Of a DNA stretch of 64,000 nucleotides, positions 15,853-26,753 are shown piece after piece. The DNA lies in contig NZ_CP108080.1 in NCBI RefSeq assembly GCF_036181745.1, positions 4,307,501 to 4,371,500 of the forward strand, written 5' to 3'. Source of the DNA: Streptomyces sp. NBC_00259 (GTDB taxonomy: Bacteria; Actinomycetota; Actinomycetes; Streptomycetales; Streptomycetaceae). The translations under genes and the position numbers were made by a program. The notes below the pieces were generated by a model, which saw only the letters and a program-made list of their open reading frames with translations, did no database searches and had not been told where the DNA came from. How positions within the stretch are numbered: position 1 is the stretch's first letter; every line of letters starts with the position of its first letter.

Positions 15853-16737
15853 GTGTTCGTCGTGTCCATCCTGCTTGTCATCGCCGCGGTGGTGATGTTC
15901 TTCGTCGCCCGTGGCGGTGAGAACCGGGGCCTCAAGATCGGCGCCGGCGCGGCGCTGACAGCCGGCCTGTTCGCAGGCATCGCCAGCATGGTCTACGTCG
16001 TCAGCGCGTACGAGGTCGGCGTACCGGTCGCCTTCGGCAAGGTCGGCACGCCCATGACCTCGGGCATGCACGTCAAGTCGCCCTTCACCAACGTGACGAC
16101 GTTCTCGACCCGTCCGGTCGACCTCAACCTCTCCGACAAGGACGTCGTCGAGGTGCGCTCCGTCCAGGGCGGCGTCATGTACGCCGAGCTCACGGTCAAG
16201 TGGGCGGTGACCCCGTCGAAGGCGGTGGAGCTCTACAAGCTCGCAGGCAGTGAGGACGCCATTCAGCAGCGGCTGGTCTACCCGGACAGCCGGGAGATCG
16301 TCCGTAACGTCTTCGCCCGCTACACCAGCGAGCAGGGCTACGCCTCGGACCGCGAGAAGATCAACACCGAGATCGGCCGGCTCATCAAGGAGCGGCTGGC
16401 TCCGCGCGGGATCGATGTGACCACGGTCAACCTGCGCAATGTGAAGCCGTCCGACCGGCTGCAGGACCAGATCGACCGCAAGATCCAGCAGCAGCAGGCG
16501 ACGGAGCGGGCGACGGAGGCCGCCCGTACGGCGACGGCCGAGGCCGAGCGGCGCCGTATCGAGGCGGAGGGCATCGCCCGCGCGAACAAGATCCTCAGCA
16601 ACTCGCTGACGGACAAGGTCCTGCTGAACCAGTGCATCGACGCCTACAAGGAAGCGGCGGCGAAGAACCCGGTGTACGCCGTGCCGTGCGGCGGCGGCAG
16701 CGGAAACCCGCTGATCGTGGACGGCAGCAAGCGCTGA
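15853..16737 (+). CDS. SPFH/band-7 (prohibitin-like) membrane protein
   Basis: This 294-residue protein has two N-terminal hydrophobic segments (about residues 1-18 and 27-48). They are followed by an SPFH/band-7 domain (YEVGVPVAFGKVGTPMTSGMH, LTVKWAV, YRIV-type region) and a coiled coil rich in Ala/Glu/Arg/Gln (QQQATERATEAARTATAEAERR). Such proteins build membrane microdomain scaffolds or regulate membrane proteases. The GTG start has GGGGGGAAG right before it; the frame extends farther upstream but without a better ribosome site. It is monocistronic, with a strong hairpin downstream. Confidence 0.88.
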   Translation: MFVVSILLVIAAVVMFFVARGGENRGLKIGAGAALTAGLFAGIASMVYVVSAYEVGVPVAFGKVGTPMTSGMHVKSPFTNVTTFSTRPVDLNLSDKDVVEVRSVQGGVMYAELTVKWAVTPSKAVELYKLAGSEDAIQQRLVYPDSREIVRNVFARYTSEQGYASDREKINTEIGRLIKERLAPRGIDVTTVNLRNVKPSDRLQDQIDRKIQQQQATERATEAARTATAEAERRRIEAEGIARANKILSNSLTDKVLLNQCIDAYKEAAAKNPVYAVPCGGGSGNPLIVDGSKR

Positions 16738-16756
16738 TCGTCCGTCCGTGCGTACG

Positions 16757-16795
16757 CGAAGGGGCCGTCCGGCGAACTGCCGGGCGGCCCCTTCG
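16757..16795. terminator. Bidirectional terminator between SPFH gene and crp
   Basis: A 17-bp stem (16757-16773 with 16779-16795, one G.T mismatch) carries a GAACT loop. It sits in the 131-bp gap between convergent genes and has GAAGGGGCC/GGCCCCTTC ends. Confidence 0.78.
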
Positions 16796-16868
16796 TGTGC
16801 GGCGTGTGCGTGTGTTGCGCTCCTGGACGGCCGTACGGCCGTCCGTGTCACGCGGGACGCGGACGGGG

Positions 16869-17543
16869 CTAGCGCGAACGCTTCGCGAGGCGCTCCACGT
16901 CCAGCAGGATGACGGCACGGGCCTCCAGCCGGAGCCAGCCACGCTGCGCGAAGTCGGCGAGCGCCTTGTTGACGGTCTCGCGGGAGGCGCCGACGAGCTG
17001 GGCCAGCTCCTCCTGGGTGAGGTCGTGGACCACGTGGATGCCCTCCTCCGACTGCACACCGAAGCGGCGCGACAGGTCGAGGAGCGCGCGGGCGACACGG
17101 CCCGGGACATCCGAGAAGACCAGGTCGGACATCTGGTCGTTGGTCTTGCGCAGCCGGCGGGCGACGGCGCGCAGCAGGGCGGTGGCCACCTCCGGGCGCA
17201 CGTTCAGCCAGGGCTGCAGGTCGCCGTGGCCCAGGCCGAGGAGCTTGACCTCGGTGAGGGCGGTGGCGGTGGCCGTACGCGGGCCCGGGTCGAAGAGGGA
17301 CAGCTCGCCGATCAGCTCGCCGGGGCCGAGCACCGCCAGCATGTTCTCCCGGCCGTCGGGGGAGGTCCGGTGGAGCTTGACCTTGCCTTCCGTGACCACG
17401 TAGAGGCGGTCGCCGGGGTCGCCCTCGTGGAAGAGCGCATCGCCGCGGGCGAGCGTCGCTTCACTCATCGAGGCGCGGAGCTCCGCGGCCTGCTCGTCAT
17501 CGAGCGCCGCGAAGAGCGGGGCGCGCCGCAGAACGTCGTCCAC
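16869..17543 (-). CDS. crp: Crp, CRP/FNR-family cAMP receptor protein
   Basis: This 224-residue regulator binds cAMP and in Streptomyces controls germination, growth and antibiotic synthesis. The cyclic-nucleotide domain shows FHEGDPGDRLYVVTEGKVKLHR, then the phosphate-binding cassette GELIGELSLFDPGPRTATATA. The C-terminal winged helix has TQEELAQLVGASRETVNKAL as the recognition region. The GTG start (VDDVLRRAPLF) is chosen because AAGGAGAG lies seven bases upstream and the protein length then matches known Crp. The next 190 bp are shared with the divergent nth gene, an obvious control region. Confidence 0.95.
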   Translation of the reverse strand: MDDVLRRAPLFAALDDEQAAELRASMSEATLARGDALFHEGDPGDRLYVVTEGKVKLHRTSPDGRENMLAVLGPGELIGELSLFDPGPRTATATALTEVKLLGLGHGDLQPWLNVRPEVATALLRAVARRLRKTNDQMSDLVFSDVPGRVARALLDLSRRFGVQSEEGIHVVHDLTQEELAQLVGASRETVNKALADFAQRGWLRLEARAVILLDVERLAKRSR

Positions 17544-17736
17544 GAGTTCTCTCCTTGTCGACCTGCTCAGGGGACGGTGGTCCCCATGATGCCGCACGGG
17601 AAAACAGTGCGATCGATCACAAGGGTCCACCACAAGTTTGACGCACCGGCCCGTCCTGCTGTGCGGCAGGGGCCGATTCGAGTGGTGATCGGCCATGGCC
17701 GGGGCGGATGTCGGCGGTGGCCCTTAGGCTGGCCGG

Positions 17737-18798
17737 GTGTCCAATTCGCCGGTGAGAGCACAGGCCGAGGGGGCCGGAAGAGTGGCAGGGGAGCAGAATT
17801 CCGCTGTGGGCGAACAGGTTTCGGCCACAGCGGCAAAAGTAGCAAAAGCGACAAATAGGAAGACGTCCAAGGCGGTCAAGGCCTCGCCGAAGACCTCGAA
17901 GGAGCCGACCGCGGAGACATCGACCTCGAAGACGTCGACCCCGAAGACGTCGACCGCGAAGACGTCGTCGGGGAAGGCCGCGGCCGCGAAGGTGCCGGCC
18001 GGAAAGGGTGCGGCTGCGAAGGCGTCCGCCAAGCCGGAGTCGCGTCTGGCGATGGTCCGGCGCGCCCGCCGGATCAACCGCGAGCTGGCCGAGGTGTATC
18101 CGTACGCCCATCCGGAGCTCGATTTCCGGAACCCCTTCGAGCTGCTCGTCGCGACGGTCCTCTCCGCCCAGACCACGGATCTGCGGGTCAATCAGACGAC
18201 CCCGGCGCTCTTCGCGAAGTACCCGACGCCCGAGGACATGGCCGCGGCCGTCCCGGAGGAACTGGAAGAGGTCATCAGGCCCACCGGCTTCTTCCGGGCC
18301 AAGGCGAGGTCCCTGATCGGTCTCTCCACGGCCCTGCGGGACACCTTCGGCGGCGAGGTCCCTGGTCGGCTGGAGGACCTCGTGACGCTGCCGGGCGTGG
18401 GGCGCAAGACGGCGTTCGTGGTGCTGGGCAACGCGTTCGGGGTGCCGGGTATCACCGTCGACACGCACTTCATGCGGCTCGCCCGGCGCTGGAAGTGGAC
18501 GGACCAGGACGACCCGGTCAAGATCGAGGCGGAGGTCGGCGCGATCTTCCCGAAGAGCGAGTGGACGATGCTCTCCCACCGGGTGATCTTCCACGGCCGC
18601 CGTATCTGCCACTCCCGCAAGCCCGCGTGCGGCGCCTGCCCGATCACCCACCTCTGCCCGGCGTACGGGGAGGGTGAGACCGACCCGGAGAAGGCGCGGA
18701 AGCTCCTCAAGTACGAGAAGGGCGGCTACCCCGGCCAGCGCCTGAACCCCCCGCCGGACTACCCGGGCAAGCCGGCACCCCCACTGGGGTCTGTGTGA
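17737..18798 (+). CDS. nth: Endonuclease III with long low-complexity N-terminus
   Basis: This is a base-excision-repair glycosylase/AP lyase for oxidised pyrimidines. The catalytic core occupies about residues 105-330: helix-hairpin-helix LPGVGRKTAFVVLG with the catalytic Lys, TVDTHFMRLARR with the catalytic Asp, and a 4Fe-4S cluster motif C-x6-C-x2-C-x5-C (CHSRKPACGACPITHLC). The first ~100 residues are rich in Lys, Thr, Ser and Ala with repeated K-T-S-x units and are not part of the enzyme fold; they may bind DNA non-specifically or be poorly conserved. The GTG start is the first in frame and an internal start cannot be excluded. It lies divergent from crp. Confidence 0.93.
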   Translation: MSNSPVRAQAEGAGRVAGEQNSAVGEQVSATAAKVAKATNRKTSKAVKASPKTSKEPTAETSTSKTSTPKTSTAKTSSGKAAAAKVPAGKGAAAKASAKPESRLAMVRRARRINRELAEVYPYAHPELDFRNPFELLVATVLSAQTTDLRVNQTTPALFAKYPTPEDMAAAVPEELEEVIRPTGFFRAKARSLIGLSTALRDTFGGEVPGRLEDLVTLPGVGRKTAFVVLGNAFGVPGITVDTHFMRLARRWKWTDQDDPVKIEAEVGAIFPKSEWTMLSHRVIFHGRRICHSRKPACGACPITHLCPAYGEGETDPEKARKLLKYEKGGYPGQRLNPPPDYPGKPAPPLGSV

Positions 18799-18906
18799 CC
18801 TGTACGCACACCTCGCCCCGCCTCGCGGGTCGTCGCGCCCTCATGGCCCGGCCCGGTCGCGGAACGATCCCGGTCACCGCACACGTTGCACACCACGGGG
18901 GTGCCC

Positions 18907-19614
18907 ATGACACGCACACATGAGACGTACGACGGCGATGTGGCCGGCGGTGACGTGGCCGTGAGCCGTGACGGCCTGCCCGAATGGCTCGCGCCCGTCG
19001 ACCGGGCCGCCAGGACCGTGGCCCCGGAGCAGCTCAGCCGGTTTCTGCCGCCCGAGAGCGGAGGCCGGCAGTCCGCTGTGCTCATCCTCTTCGGAGAGGG
19101 CGCCAGGGGCCCCGAGCTGCTGCTCATGGAGCGTGCGAGCAGCCTCCGCTCGCACGCGGGACAGCCGTCGTTCCCCGGCGGCGCTCTCGACCCGGAGGAC
19201 GGCGACCCCGCCACCATCGGCCCGCTGCGCGCCGCCCTCCGCGAGGCTCAGGAGGAGACCGGCCTGGACCCGGCCGGCGTCCAGGTCTTCGGCGTGCTCC
19301 CCCGGCTCTACATCCCGGTCAGCGGCTTCGTCGTGACCCCGGTCCTCGGCTGGTGGCGCGATCGCACCCCCGTCGTCGCCGTCGATCCGGCCGAGACCGC
19401 CCGCGTCTTCACGGTCCCCGTGGCGGATCTCACGGACCCGGCCAACCGTGCGACGACCGTCCATCCCAGCGGCCACCTGGGTCCGGCATTTCTGGTCGAA
19501 TCGGCTCTGGTCTGGGGCTTCACCGCCGGAGTGATCGACCGCATTCTTCATTTCGCGGGCTGGGAACGACCATGGGACCGGGCGAAGCAGGTCACGCTCG
19601 ACTGGCGCGCATGA
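18907..19614 (+). CDS. CoA-pyrophosphatase-type Nudix hydrolase
   Basis: This 235-residue Nudix enzyme matches the UPF0035/CoA pyrophosphatase group, which cleaves CoA and derivatives to 3',5'-ADP and phosphopantetheine. The signature LLMERASSLRSHAGQPSFPGG and the Nudix half REAQEETGLDP are clear. The ATG is chosen over one seven codons upstream because the sequence after it matches the usual N-terminus; there is a weak G-rich stretch upstream. It follows nth by 110 bp and precedes the MarP-type gene by 115 bp, so it may be transcribed with either. Confidence 0.9.
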   Translation: MTRTHETYDGDVAGGDVAVSRDGLPEWLAPVDRAARTVAPEQLSRFLPPESGGRQSAVLILFGEGARGPELLLMERASSLRSHAGQPSFPGGALDPEDGDPATIGPLRAALREAQEETGLDPAGVQVFGVLPRLYIPVSGFVVTPVLGWWRDRTPVVAVDPAETARVFTVPVADLTDPANRATTVHPSGHLGPAFLVESALVWGFTAGVIDRILHFAGWERPWDRAKQVTLDWRA

Positions 19615-19729
19615 GACCGTTGCCCACGTGCTGTGTTTCCCCGGTGTCCGGCTCGGCTTCACCGGGAGCTGACCCGCGTACCACCGGCCGGACGGAGCGC
19701 CGGACGACGAATCTGCGAGGCTGACGACG

Positions 19730-20929
19730 GTGAACGTGCTGGACATCCTGCTGCTGGTCGCCGCCGTGTGGTTCGCGGTCGTCGGCTATCGCCAGGGCTT
19801 CGTCGTCGGCATCCTTTCGGTGATCGGGTTCCTCGGCGGTGGACTGGTCGCCGTCTATCTGCTCCCGTTCCTCTGGGACCGGGTGACGGACGAGGCGCAG
19901 GTGTCCACGACGGCCGCGATCGTCGCCGTCGTGATCGTGATCGTCTTCGCGTCCGTCGGCCAGGCCCTCACCACCCACCTCGGCAACAAGCTCCGCCGCC
20001 ACATCACCTGGTCACCGGCGCGCGCCCTCGACGCGACCGGTGGCGCTCTCGTCAACGTGCTCGCGATGCTGCTGGTGGCCTGGCTCATCGGTTCCGCCCT
20101 CGCGGGAACGTCCCTGCCGACGCTCGGCAAGGAGGTCCGCAACTCCAAGGTCCTCCTCGGCGTATCCGAGGTGTTGCCGACCCAGGCCTCCACATGGTTC
20201 AGCGACTTCTCCTCGGTCCTCGCGCAGAACGGCTTCCCGCAGGTCTTCAGCCCCTTCGCCAACGAGCCCATCACCGAGGTCCGGGCCCCCGACCCGGCGC
20301 TGGTCGACAGCCCGGTCGCGGCCCGTGCCCAGCGCTCGATCGTCAAGGTCGTCGGCACGGCCCCGAGCTGCAACAAGGTCCTCGAAGGCACCGGCTTCGT
20401 CTTCGCCGAGCGCCGCGTCATGACCAACGCGCACGTCGTCGGCGGAGTCGACGAGCCGACCGTCCAGATAGGCGGAGAGGGCCGGCGGTACGACGCCAAG
20501 GTCGTCCTCTACGACTGGCGGCGCGACATCGCCGTACTCGATGTGCCGGACCTGAAGGCGCCGCCGCTCCGGTTCACCGACACCGACGCCCGTACCGGTG
20601 ACAGCGCGATCGTCGCCGGCTTCCCGGAGAACGGCTCGTACGACGTACGCTCCGCGCGCGTCCGCGGCCGCATAGACGCCAACGGGCCGGACATCTACCG
20701 CAGCGGTGAAGTGCGCCGCGATGTCTACTCGTTGTTCGCGACGGTCCGCCAGGGCAACTCCGGCGGTCCGCTGCTCACCGCCGACGGTGAGGTGTACGGC
20801 GTGATCTTCGCCCGCTCGCTCGACGACGCCAACACCGGCTACGTGCTGACGGCCGACGAGATCCGCGACGACATCACACGCGGCCGCACGGCCAACCAGC
20901 AGGTCGACAGCCAGGGCTGCGCGCTCTGA
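19730..20929 (+). CDS. MarP-type membrane serine protease
   Basis: This 399-residue protein has four N-terminal membrane helices of the CvpA/colicin-V-production type (about residues 1-120). An extracytoplasmic chymotrypsin-like protease follows, with His in TNAHVVGG, Asp in DWRRDIAVL and Ser in RQGNSGGPLL. Mycobacterial MarP cleaves a peptidoglycan hydrolase and supports acid survival; the substrate here is inferred only by family. Two cysteines (APSCNK and the C-terminal QGCAL) may form the disulfide known from MarP. The GTG start is at the beginning of the first helix. Confidence 0.93.
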   Translation: MNVLDILLLVAAVWFAVVGYRQGFVVGILSVIGFLGGGLVAVYLLPFLWDRVTDEAQVSTTAAIVAVVIVIVFASVGQALTTHLGNKLRRHITWSPARALDATGGALVNVLAMLLVAWLIGSALAGTSLPTLGKEVRNSKVLLGVSEVLPTQASTWFSDFSSVLAQNGFPQVFSPFANEPITEVRAPDPALVDSPVAARAQRSIVKVVGTAPSCNKVLEGTGFVFAERRVMTNAHVVGGVDEPTVQIGGEGRRYDAKVVLYDWRRDIAVLDVPDLKAPPLRFTDTDARTGDSAIVAGFPENGSYDVRSARVRGRIDANGPDIYRSGEVRRDVYSLFATVRQGNSGGPLLTADGEVYGVIFARSLDDANTGYVLTADEIRDDITRGRTANQQVDSQGCAL

Positions 20930-21305
20930 TCCGGTCGTCGCCCGGACGGGTGACGGGTGTGATGGCGTCGGTGATGACGGGCGTCAGCCGCGAGGATGGC
21001 GCAGTCGCGCCGAGACCCAGCGGGCCCGGCGGCGCAGGATGCGGGGAATCCCCAGCCGGGGATCATGGCCCCGCCCCTGAGGGCCGCCCCTTTCGTCCGC
21101 GACCGGCGCGGAGGCCGAGCGGGAGTTGCGTGCTGTGTCACTGTAGTCGTGCGTCCAGCCCATACCCCGACGTGTGCCCGTGCCCCAAGGTCGGTAACCG
21201 CATCGGGGCCCGCCAATTGGCCTATGCGCCGGGCAAACCCCGTTCGCCGCACACCCGTTCCCCCGCGCCTCGGGTCACGGGCGGCCGCCCGGCACCCGGC
21301 CGAAC
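20930..21305. other. Intergenic region between convergent marP-like and hydrolase genes
   Basis: These 376 bases contain no supported gene. A short hairpin ATCCCC-AGCC-GGGGAT lies at 21048-21063 and could help terminate transcription. The longer frames that cross it are arginine/proline-rich and look like chance frames in GC-rich DNA. Confidence 0.5.
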
Positions 21306-22265
21306 TCACCGGTCGGGCTCGGGATCCTTCAGCCAGTTGATGAGCTCGTTGGAGAAGGCGGCCGGATCCTCCTCATGGGGGAAGTGGCCGAGCCCGTCGA
21401 ACAGCCGCCAGCGGTACGGCGCTTCGACGTACTGGCCCGAGCCCGCCGCGCTGCGCGTGCGCATCGCGGGGTCCAGCGAACCGTGCAGATGCAGCGTCGG
21501 CACCCGGACCGGACGCTTCATCCGGCGGTTGAACTGGACACCGTCGGGACGGGCGATCGAGCGCACCATCCACCGGTACGGCTCGATCGAGCAGTGCGCC
21601 GTCGACGGAATGGACATGGCCCGCCGATAGACCTCCAGCGCCTCCTCCTCGGGCGGGCGCGGACCGGACCACTCCCGGATCAGCCGGCCCACCAAGGCCG
21701 CGTCGTCCGCGAGCAGCTGACGCTCCGGCAGCCACGGCCGCTGGAAGCCCCATACGTACGACCCGGCGCGGCTCTGCGCGAAGTCGCCGAGCATCGAGGT
21801 GCGCCAGCGGCGCGGATGCGGCATCGAGGAGACCGCGAGCCGGCGCACCAGCTTGGGCCGCATCACGGCCGCCGTCCAGGCGAGGTATCCGCCGAGATCG
21901 TGACCGACGAGAGCCGCGTCGGGCTCGCCGAGGGACCGCACGACACCCGTGATGTCGAGCGCGAGGTTCGCGGGGTCGTAACCCCGGGGCGTGCGGTCGC
22001 TGCCGCCGACCCCTCGCAGGTCCATCGCGACGGCGCGGAACCCGGCGTCGGCGAGAGCGGTCAGCTGATGCCGCCACGTCCACCAGAACTGCGGAAAGCC
22101 ATGGAGCAGCAACACCAGCGGCCCGTCGCCCAGCTCCGCGATATGGAAGCGCGCACCATTGGCCGCCACGTCGCGATGGGTCCAGGGCCCATCGATGCGT
22201 ACGGGGCCACCACCGTTTCCGGTGCTGTTTCCGTTGCCGACAGAGGGCGTATCAGGGGCCGTCAT
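21306..22265 (-). CDS. Alpha/beta hydrolase, epoxide-hydrolase-like
   Basis: This 319-residue alpha/beta-hydrolase has oxyanion motif HGFPQFWWTWR, an aspartate nucleophile elbow VGHDLGGY, acid residue in HGSLDPAM and catalytic His in GLGHFPHEE. The Asp nucleophile with HGFP and WWTW is the pattern of epoxide hydrolases and haloalkane dehalogenases; epoxide hydrolase is the likelier. The N-terminus is Gly/Asn-rich. The gene overlaps the preceding holin-X-like gene by 4 bp. Confidence 0.88.
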   Translation of the reverse strand: MTAPDTPSVGNGNSTGNGGGPVRIDGPWTHRDVAANGARFHIAELGDGPLVLLLHGFPQFWWTWRHQLTALADAGFRAVAMDLRGVGGSDRTPRGYDPANLALDITGVVRSLGEPDAALVGHDLGGYLAWTAAVMRPKLVRRLAVSSMPHPRRWRTSMLGDFAQSRAGSYVWGFQRPWLPERQLLADDAALVGRLIREWSGPRPPEEEALEVYRRAMSIPSTAHCSIEPYRWMVRSIARPDGVQFNRRMKRPVRVPTLHLHGSLDPAMRTRSAAGSGQYVEAPYRWRLFDGLGHFPHEEDPAAFSNELINWLKDPEPDR

Positions 22266-22765
22266 GCAGACGAGCGTGCCACAGAAGTGGACGGGTCCTT
22301 GGCCTGACGGGGATGCGGCTTCACGTTCTGCAGCACGGCAGCCGTCTGCTTGGCCGAGGCGATGGACCGCTCCGGCGGCTTGACCTTCTTGAACTTGGTC
22401 ATGGCCAGCAGGCCGGCCAGGCCCGCCAGCAGCAGGAACGCCGCACCCACGATCAGGAACGACCAGGCGAGACCCAGGCCGAGATTGTGGATCCCGTACG
22501 CGGCGGCGAAGCTCAGCACCGGCAGGGAGAAGAGTGCGAGGACCCCGGCGACCATGCCGGACACACCACCGGTCACGCCCCGCTTGACGTCCTGCCTGAG
22601 CTCGGCCTTGGCCAGCGCGATCTCGTCGTGCACCAGGGCGGACATCTCGGCGGTCGCCGACGCGACCAGCTGGCCCACGCTCTTGTCGGCACCGGCCAGC
22701 CGTACCGGTCCGACCGCGTCACGCACGGCTTCGACGGCGGTGGCTGTGCTGCCGGGCTCGCTCAT
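22262..22765 (-). CDS. Phage-holin-superfamily (holin-X-like) membrane protein
   Basis: This 167-residue protein is of the actinobacterial 'phage holin family' (holin-X type), which is chromosomal and not evidence of a phage. It contains SVGQLVASATAEMSALVHDEIALAKAEL, typical of the family, followed by two membrane helices (about residues 68-90 and 97-120) and a basic tail. The function is unknown. The second ATG is chosen (MSEPGSTATAVE) since GAGGGAG lies 8 bases before it; a start five codons upstream is possible. Coupled to the hydrolase by a 4-bp overlap. Confidence 0.85.
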   Translation of the reverse strand: MSEPGSTATAVEAVRDAVGPVRLAGADKSVGQLVASATAEMSALVHDEIALAKAELRQDVKRGVTGGVSGMVAGVLALFSLPVLSFAAAYGIHNLGLGLAWSFLIVGAAFLLLAGLAGLLAMTKFKKVKPPERSIASAKQTAAVLQNVKPHPRQAKDPSTSVARSSA

Positions 22766-22803
22766 CGCTGACTCCCTCATCTCTGCTTCGGTCTGTCGTC
22801 AGA

Positions 22804-24201
22804 TCATGCCGGACTGTCGCCGTCGCCGCGCGACGCATCCGCGAGTTCCGCCCTGCGCCGGTGCTCCGCGGCCTTCTCCTCGTAGATCGCGGCCATGCGC
22901 AGGTGGTACTCCGGATTGTCCTGTTCGTACACGTCGGGGATGCCGTCCTGGTCCTCGTCGCGCTCCTCCTCCTCGTACAGCGCCTGGTACTTGCGTACCC
23001 GCAGTTTCAGGAGCACACAGGCGAACACGGCGGCGGTGAAGGAGCCCAGCAGCACCGCGGCCTTGACCTCGTCCGTCAGCGCGGCGTCCCCGGCGAAGGC
23101 CAGCTCGCCGATGAGGAGGGAGACGGTGAAGCCGATCCCGGCGAGCGAGGCCACGGCGAAGACGTCCGGCCAGGCCAGATCGTCGTTGAGCTCGGCTCTG
23201 GTGAAGCGGGCGGCGAGCCAGGTGCCGCCGAAGATGCCGAGCGTCTTGCCGACCACCAGACCGAGCATGACGCCGAGGGTCTCGGGCCGGCTGAAGACGG
23301 CGTGCAGCGCGCTGCCCGAGACGCTCACCCCGGCCGAGAACAGGGCGAAGAGCGGGACGGCGAGACCGGCGGAGACGGGCCGGACCAGATGCTCGATGTG
23401 CTCACCGGGGGAGTGGGCCTCGCCCTCGTGCCTGGTGCAGCGCAGCATCAGGCCCATCGCGACACCGGCGATGGTGGCGTGGACGCCGCTGTTGTACATC
23501 AGGCCCCAGATGATCAGGGCGAGCGGGACGTACACGTACCAGCCGCGGACGCCCTTGCGCAGCAGCAGCCAGAACACGCCGAGGCCGACGACCGCCCCGC
23601 CGAGCGCGGCGAAGTTCAGATCGCTGGTGAAGAAGACGGCGATGATCAGGATCGCGAAGAGGTCGTCGACGACGGCGAGGGTCAGCAGGAACGCGCGGAG
23701 CGCTGACGGCAGCGATGTGCCGATGACCGCGAGGACGGCGAGCGCGAAGGCGATGTCGGTGGCCGTGGGCACCGCCCAGCCGGCCATGGAGCCGCCGCCG
23801 ATCGCATTGACCAGCGCGTACACGAGCGCGGGCGCGGCCATGCCGCAGATGGCCGCGATGACGGGGAGGGCCGCGGCCTTCGGGTCGCGCAGTTCGCCGG
23901 CCACCAGCTCGCGTTTGAGCTCGATACCGGCGACGAAGAAGAAGATCGCGAGCAGCCCGTCGGCCGCCCAGTGCTGGAGGGACAGATCGAGGCCGAGTGC
24001 GGCCGGGCCTATGTGGAAGTCGCTCACGGCCTCGTAGCTGCGGCCGAGGGGCGTGTTCGCCCAGAGGATGGCGGCGACCGAGGCGACGAGCAGCAGGATG
24101 CCGCCGACGGTCTCGGTGCGCAGCGCATCCGCCACGAAGGTCCGCTCGGGCAGGGAGAGGCGTCCGAGGAACTTACGGGCGGTGGGGTTGGGCGCGGCCA
24201 C
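22804..24201 (-). CDS. nhaA: Na+/H+ antiporter NhaA
   Basis: This 465-residue antiporter exports Na+ in exchange for protons. It has about 12 helices. Family blocks include FFFVAGIELKRELVAGELRDPK, PTATDIAFALAVLAVIG, the ion-binding pair VVDDLFAILIIA (two Asp), SGVHATIAGVAMGLM and LAGIGFTVSLLIGELAF. The C-terminus carries an extra charged tail (EEEERDEDQDGIPDVYEQDNPEYHLRM...) predicted cytoplasmic, longer than in E. coli NhaA. The GTG start has GGAGGTCC eight bases upstream. It lies 39 bp downstream of nothing else on its strand, so it is probably transcribed from its own promoter in the 24202-24340 AT-richer stretch. Confidence 0.93.
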   Translation of the reverse strand: MAAPNPTARKFLGRLSLPERTFVADALRTETVGGILLLVASVAAILWANTPLGRSYEAVSDFHIGPAALGLDLSLQHWAADGLLAIFFFVAGIELKRELVAGELRDPKAAALPVIAAICGMAAPALVYALVNAIGGGSMAGWAVPTATDIAFALAVLAVIGTSLPSALRAFLLTLAVVDDLFAILIIAVFFTSDLNFAALGGAVVGLGVFWLLLRKGVRGWYVYVPLALIIWGLMYNSGVHATIAGVAMGLMLRCTRHEGEAHSPGEHIEHLVRPVSAGLAVPLFALFSAGVSVSGSALHAVFSRPETLGVMLGLVVGKTLGIFGGTWLAARFTRAELNDDLAWPDVFAVASLAGIGFTVSLLIGELAFAGDAALTDEVKAAVLLGSFTAAVFACVLLKLRVRKYQALYEEEERDEDQDGIPDVYEQDNPEYHLRMAAIYEEKAAEHRRRAELADASRGDGDSPA

Positions 24202-24362
24202 GGGCGGGGACCTCCGGTCGGATAGGCACGTCAGAGCACACGCCGACCAGACTTCCCGGCACACCTAGGTTTTTCTTGTCGCGACTTTGATGCAGTCATT
24301 ACTTTACCTAAGAACTTGCCTTGGTGCGCAAGGGTGCATCCGGTGATCTTCACCTTATGCGC

Positions 24363-24399
24363 AAAAAGGGGCACCCGGCGCGTTTGCTCCGGGTGCCCC
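24363..24399 (-). terminator. Rho-independent terminator after acs
   Basis: An 11-bp stem GGGGCACCCGG (24368-24378) with CCGGGTGCCCC (24389-24399), read on the minus strand, is followed by TTTTTG at 24367-24362. It lies ~105 bp after the acs stop and is the best T-run terminator in the window's left half. Confidence 0.85.
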
Positions 24400-24420
24400 A
24401 TGCGGTGTGACGCGGAATCG

Positions 24421-24506
24421 GCCGACCGTGCGGTCTCGGCCGACCGTGCGGTCTCGACCGACCGCGCGGACTCAGTGGTCCGTGCGGACTCAGTCCTCCG
24501 TGCGGC

Positions 24507-24510
<4 letters not shown>
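24421..24510. repeat. Imperfect 18-bp tandem repeat after acs
   Basis: Two identical copies of gccgaccgtgcggtctcg (24421-24438, 24439-24456) are followed by three diverged copies on the same 18-bp period, reaching the acs stop codon. The array separates the stop from the terminator. No function is apparent; slippage is the likely origin. Confidence 0.75.
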
Positions 24511-26462
<1,952 letters not shown>

Positions 26463-26753
26463 GACATCTCCCTTTCCCAGGGCGTCCTATGTGCCTATGT
26501 GTCCCAGGCCATAGCTCATCAGCCAGAGGGCCGGGTGACAAGAGCCTTCAGATAATTGGTTTAGACCTGTCGGCCCATCGAGGGCCTGGACGAATGGCCC
26601 CTTCTCCCCGGGCGGTGGGGAGAAGGGGTCACTCGTACTCACGTGTGCCGCGTCCGGACGGTTCAGGCCGCGGCAGTCGGCGGTCGCCGGTTGATCGCCG
26701 GCGGTTGGCGGCCGGATCAGGCTGAGGTCGGCGGTTGGCGGCCTGCGGTTGGA
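26463..26753. other. Intergenic region upstream of acs with hairpin and imperfect repeats
   Basis: This 291-bp gap holds the acs promoter side and the end of the SulP-carbonic anhydrase gene. A perfect 12-bp hairpin CCCCTTCTCCCC/GGGGAGAAGGGG (26598-26609, 26617-26628) is a plausible terminator for the minus-strand gene. Downstream, 26665-26756 is a series of imperfect GCGGTTGGCGGCC and GGATCAGG(C/T) repeats of unclear meaning. No gene seen. Confidence 0.55.

Noticed and set aside
22262..22765. Prophage indicated by a 'holin' gene
   Set aside because: This holin-X-like family is common in actinobacterial chromosomes, and no phage structural or lysis genes are near.
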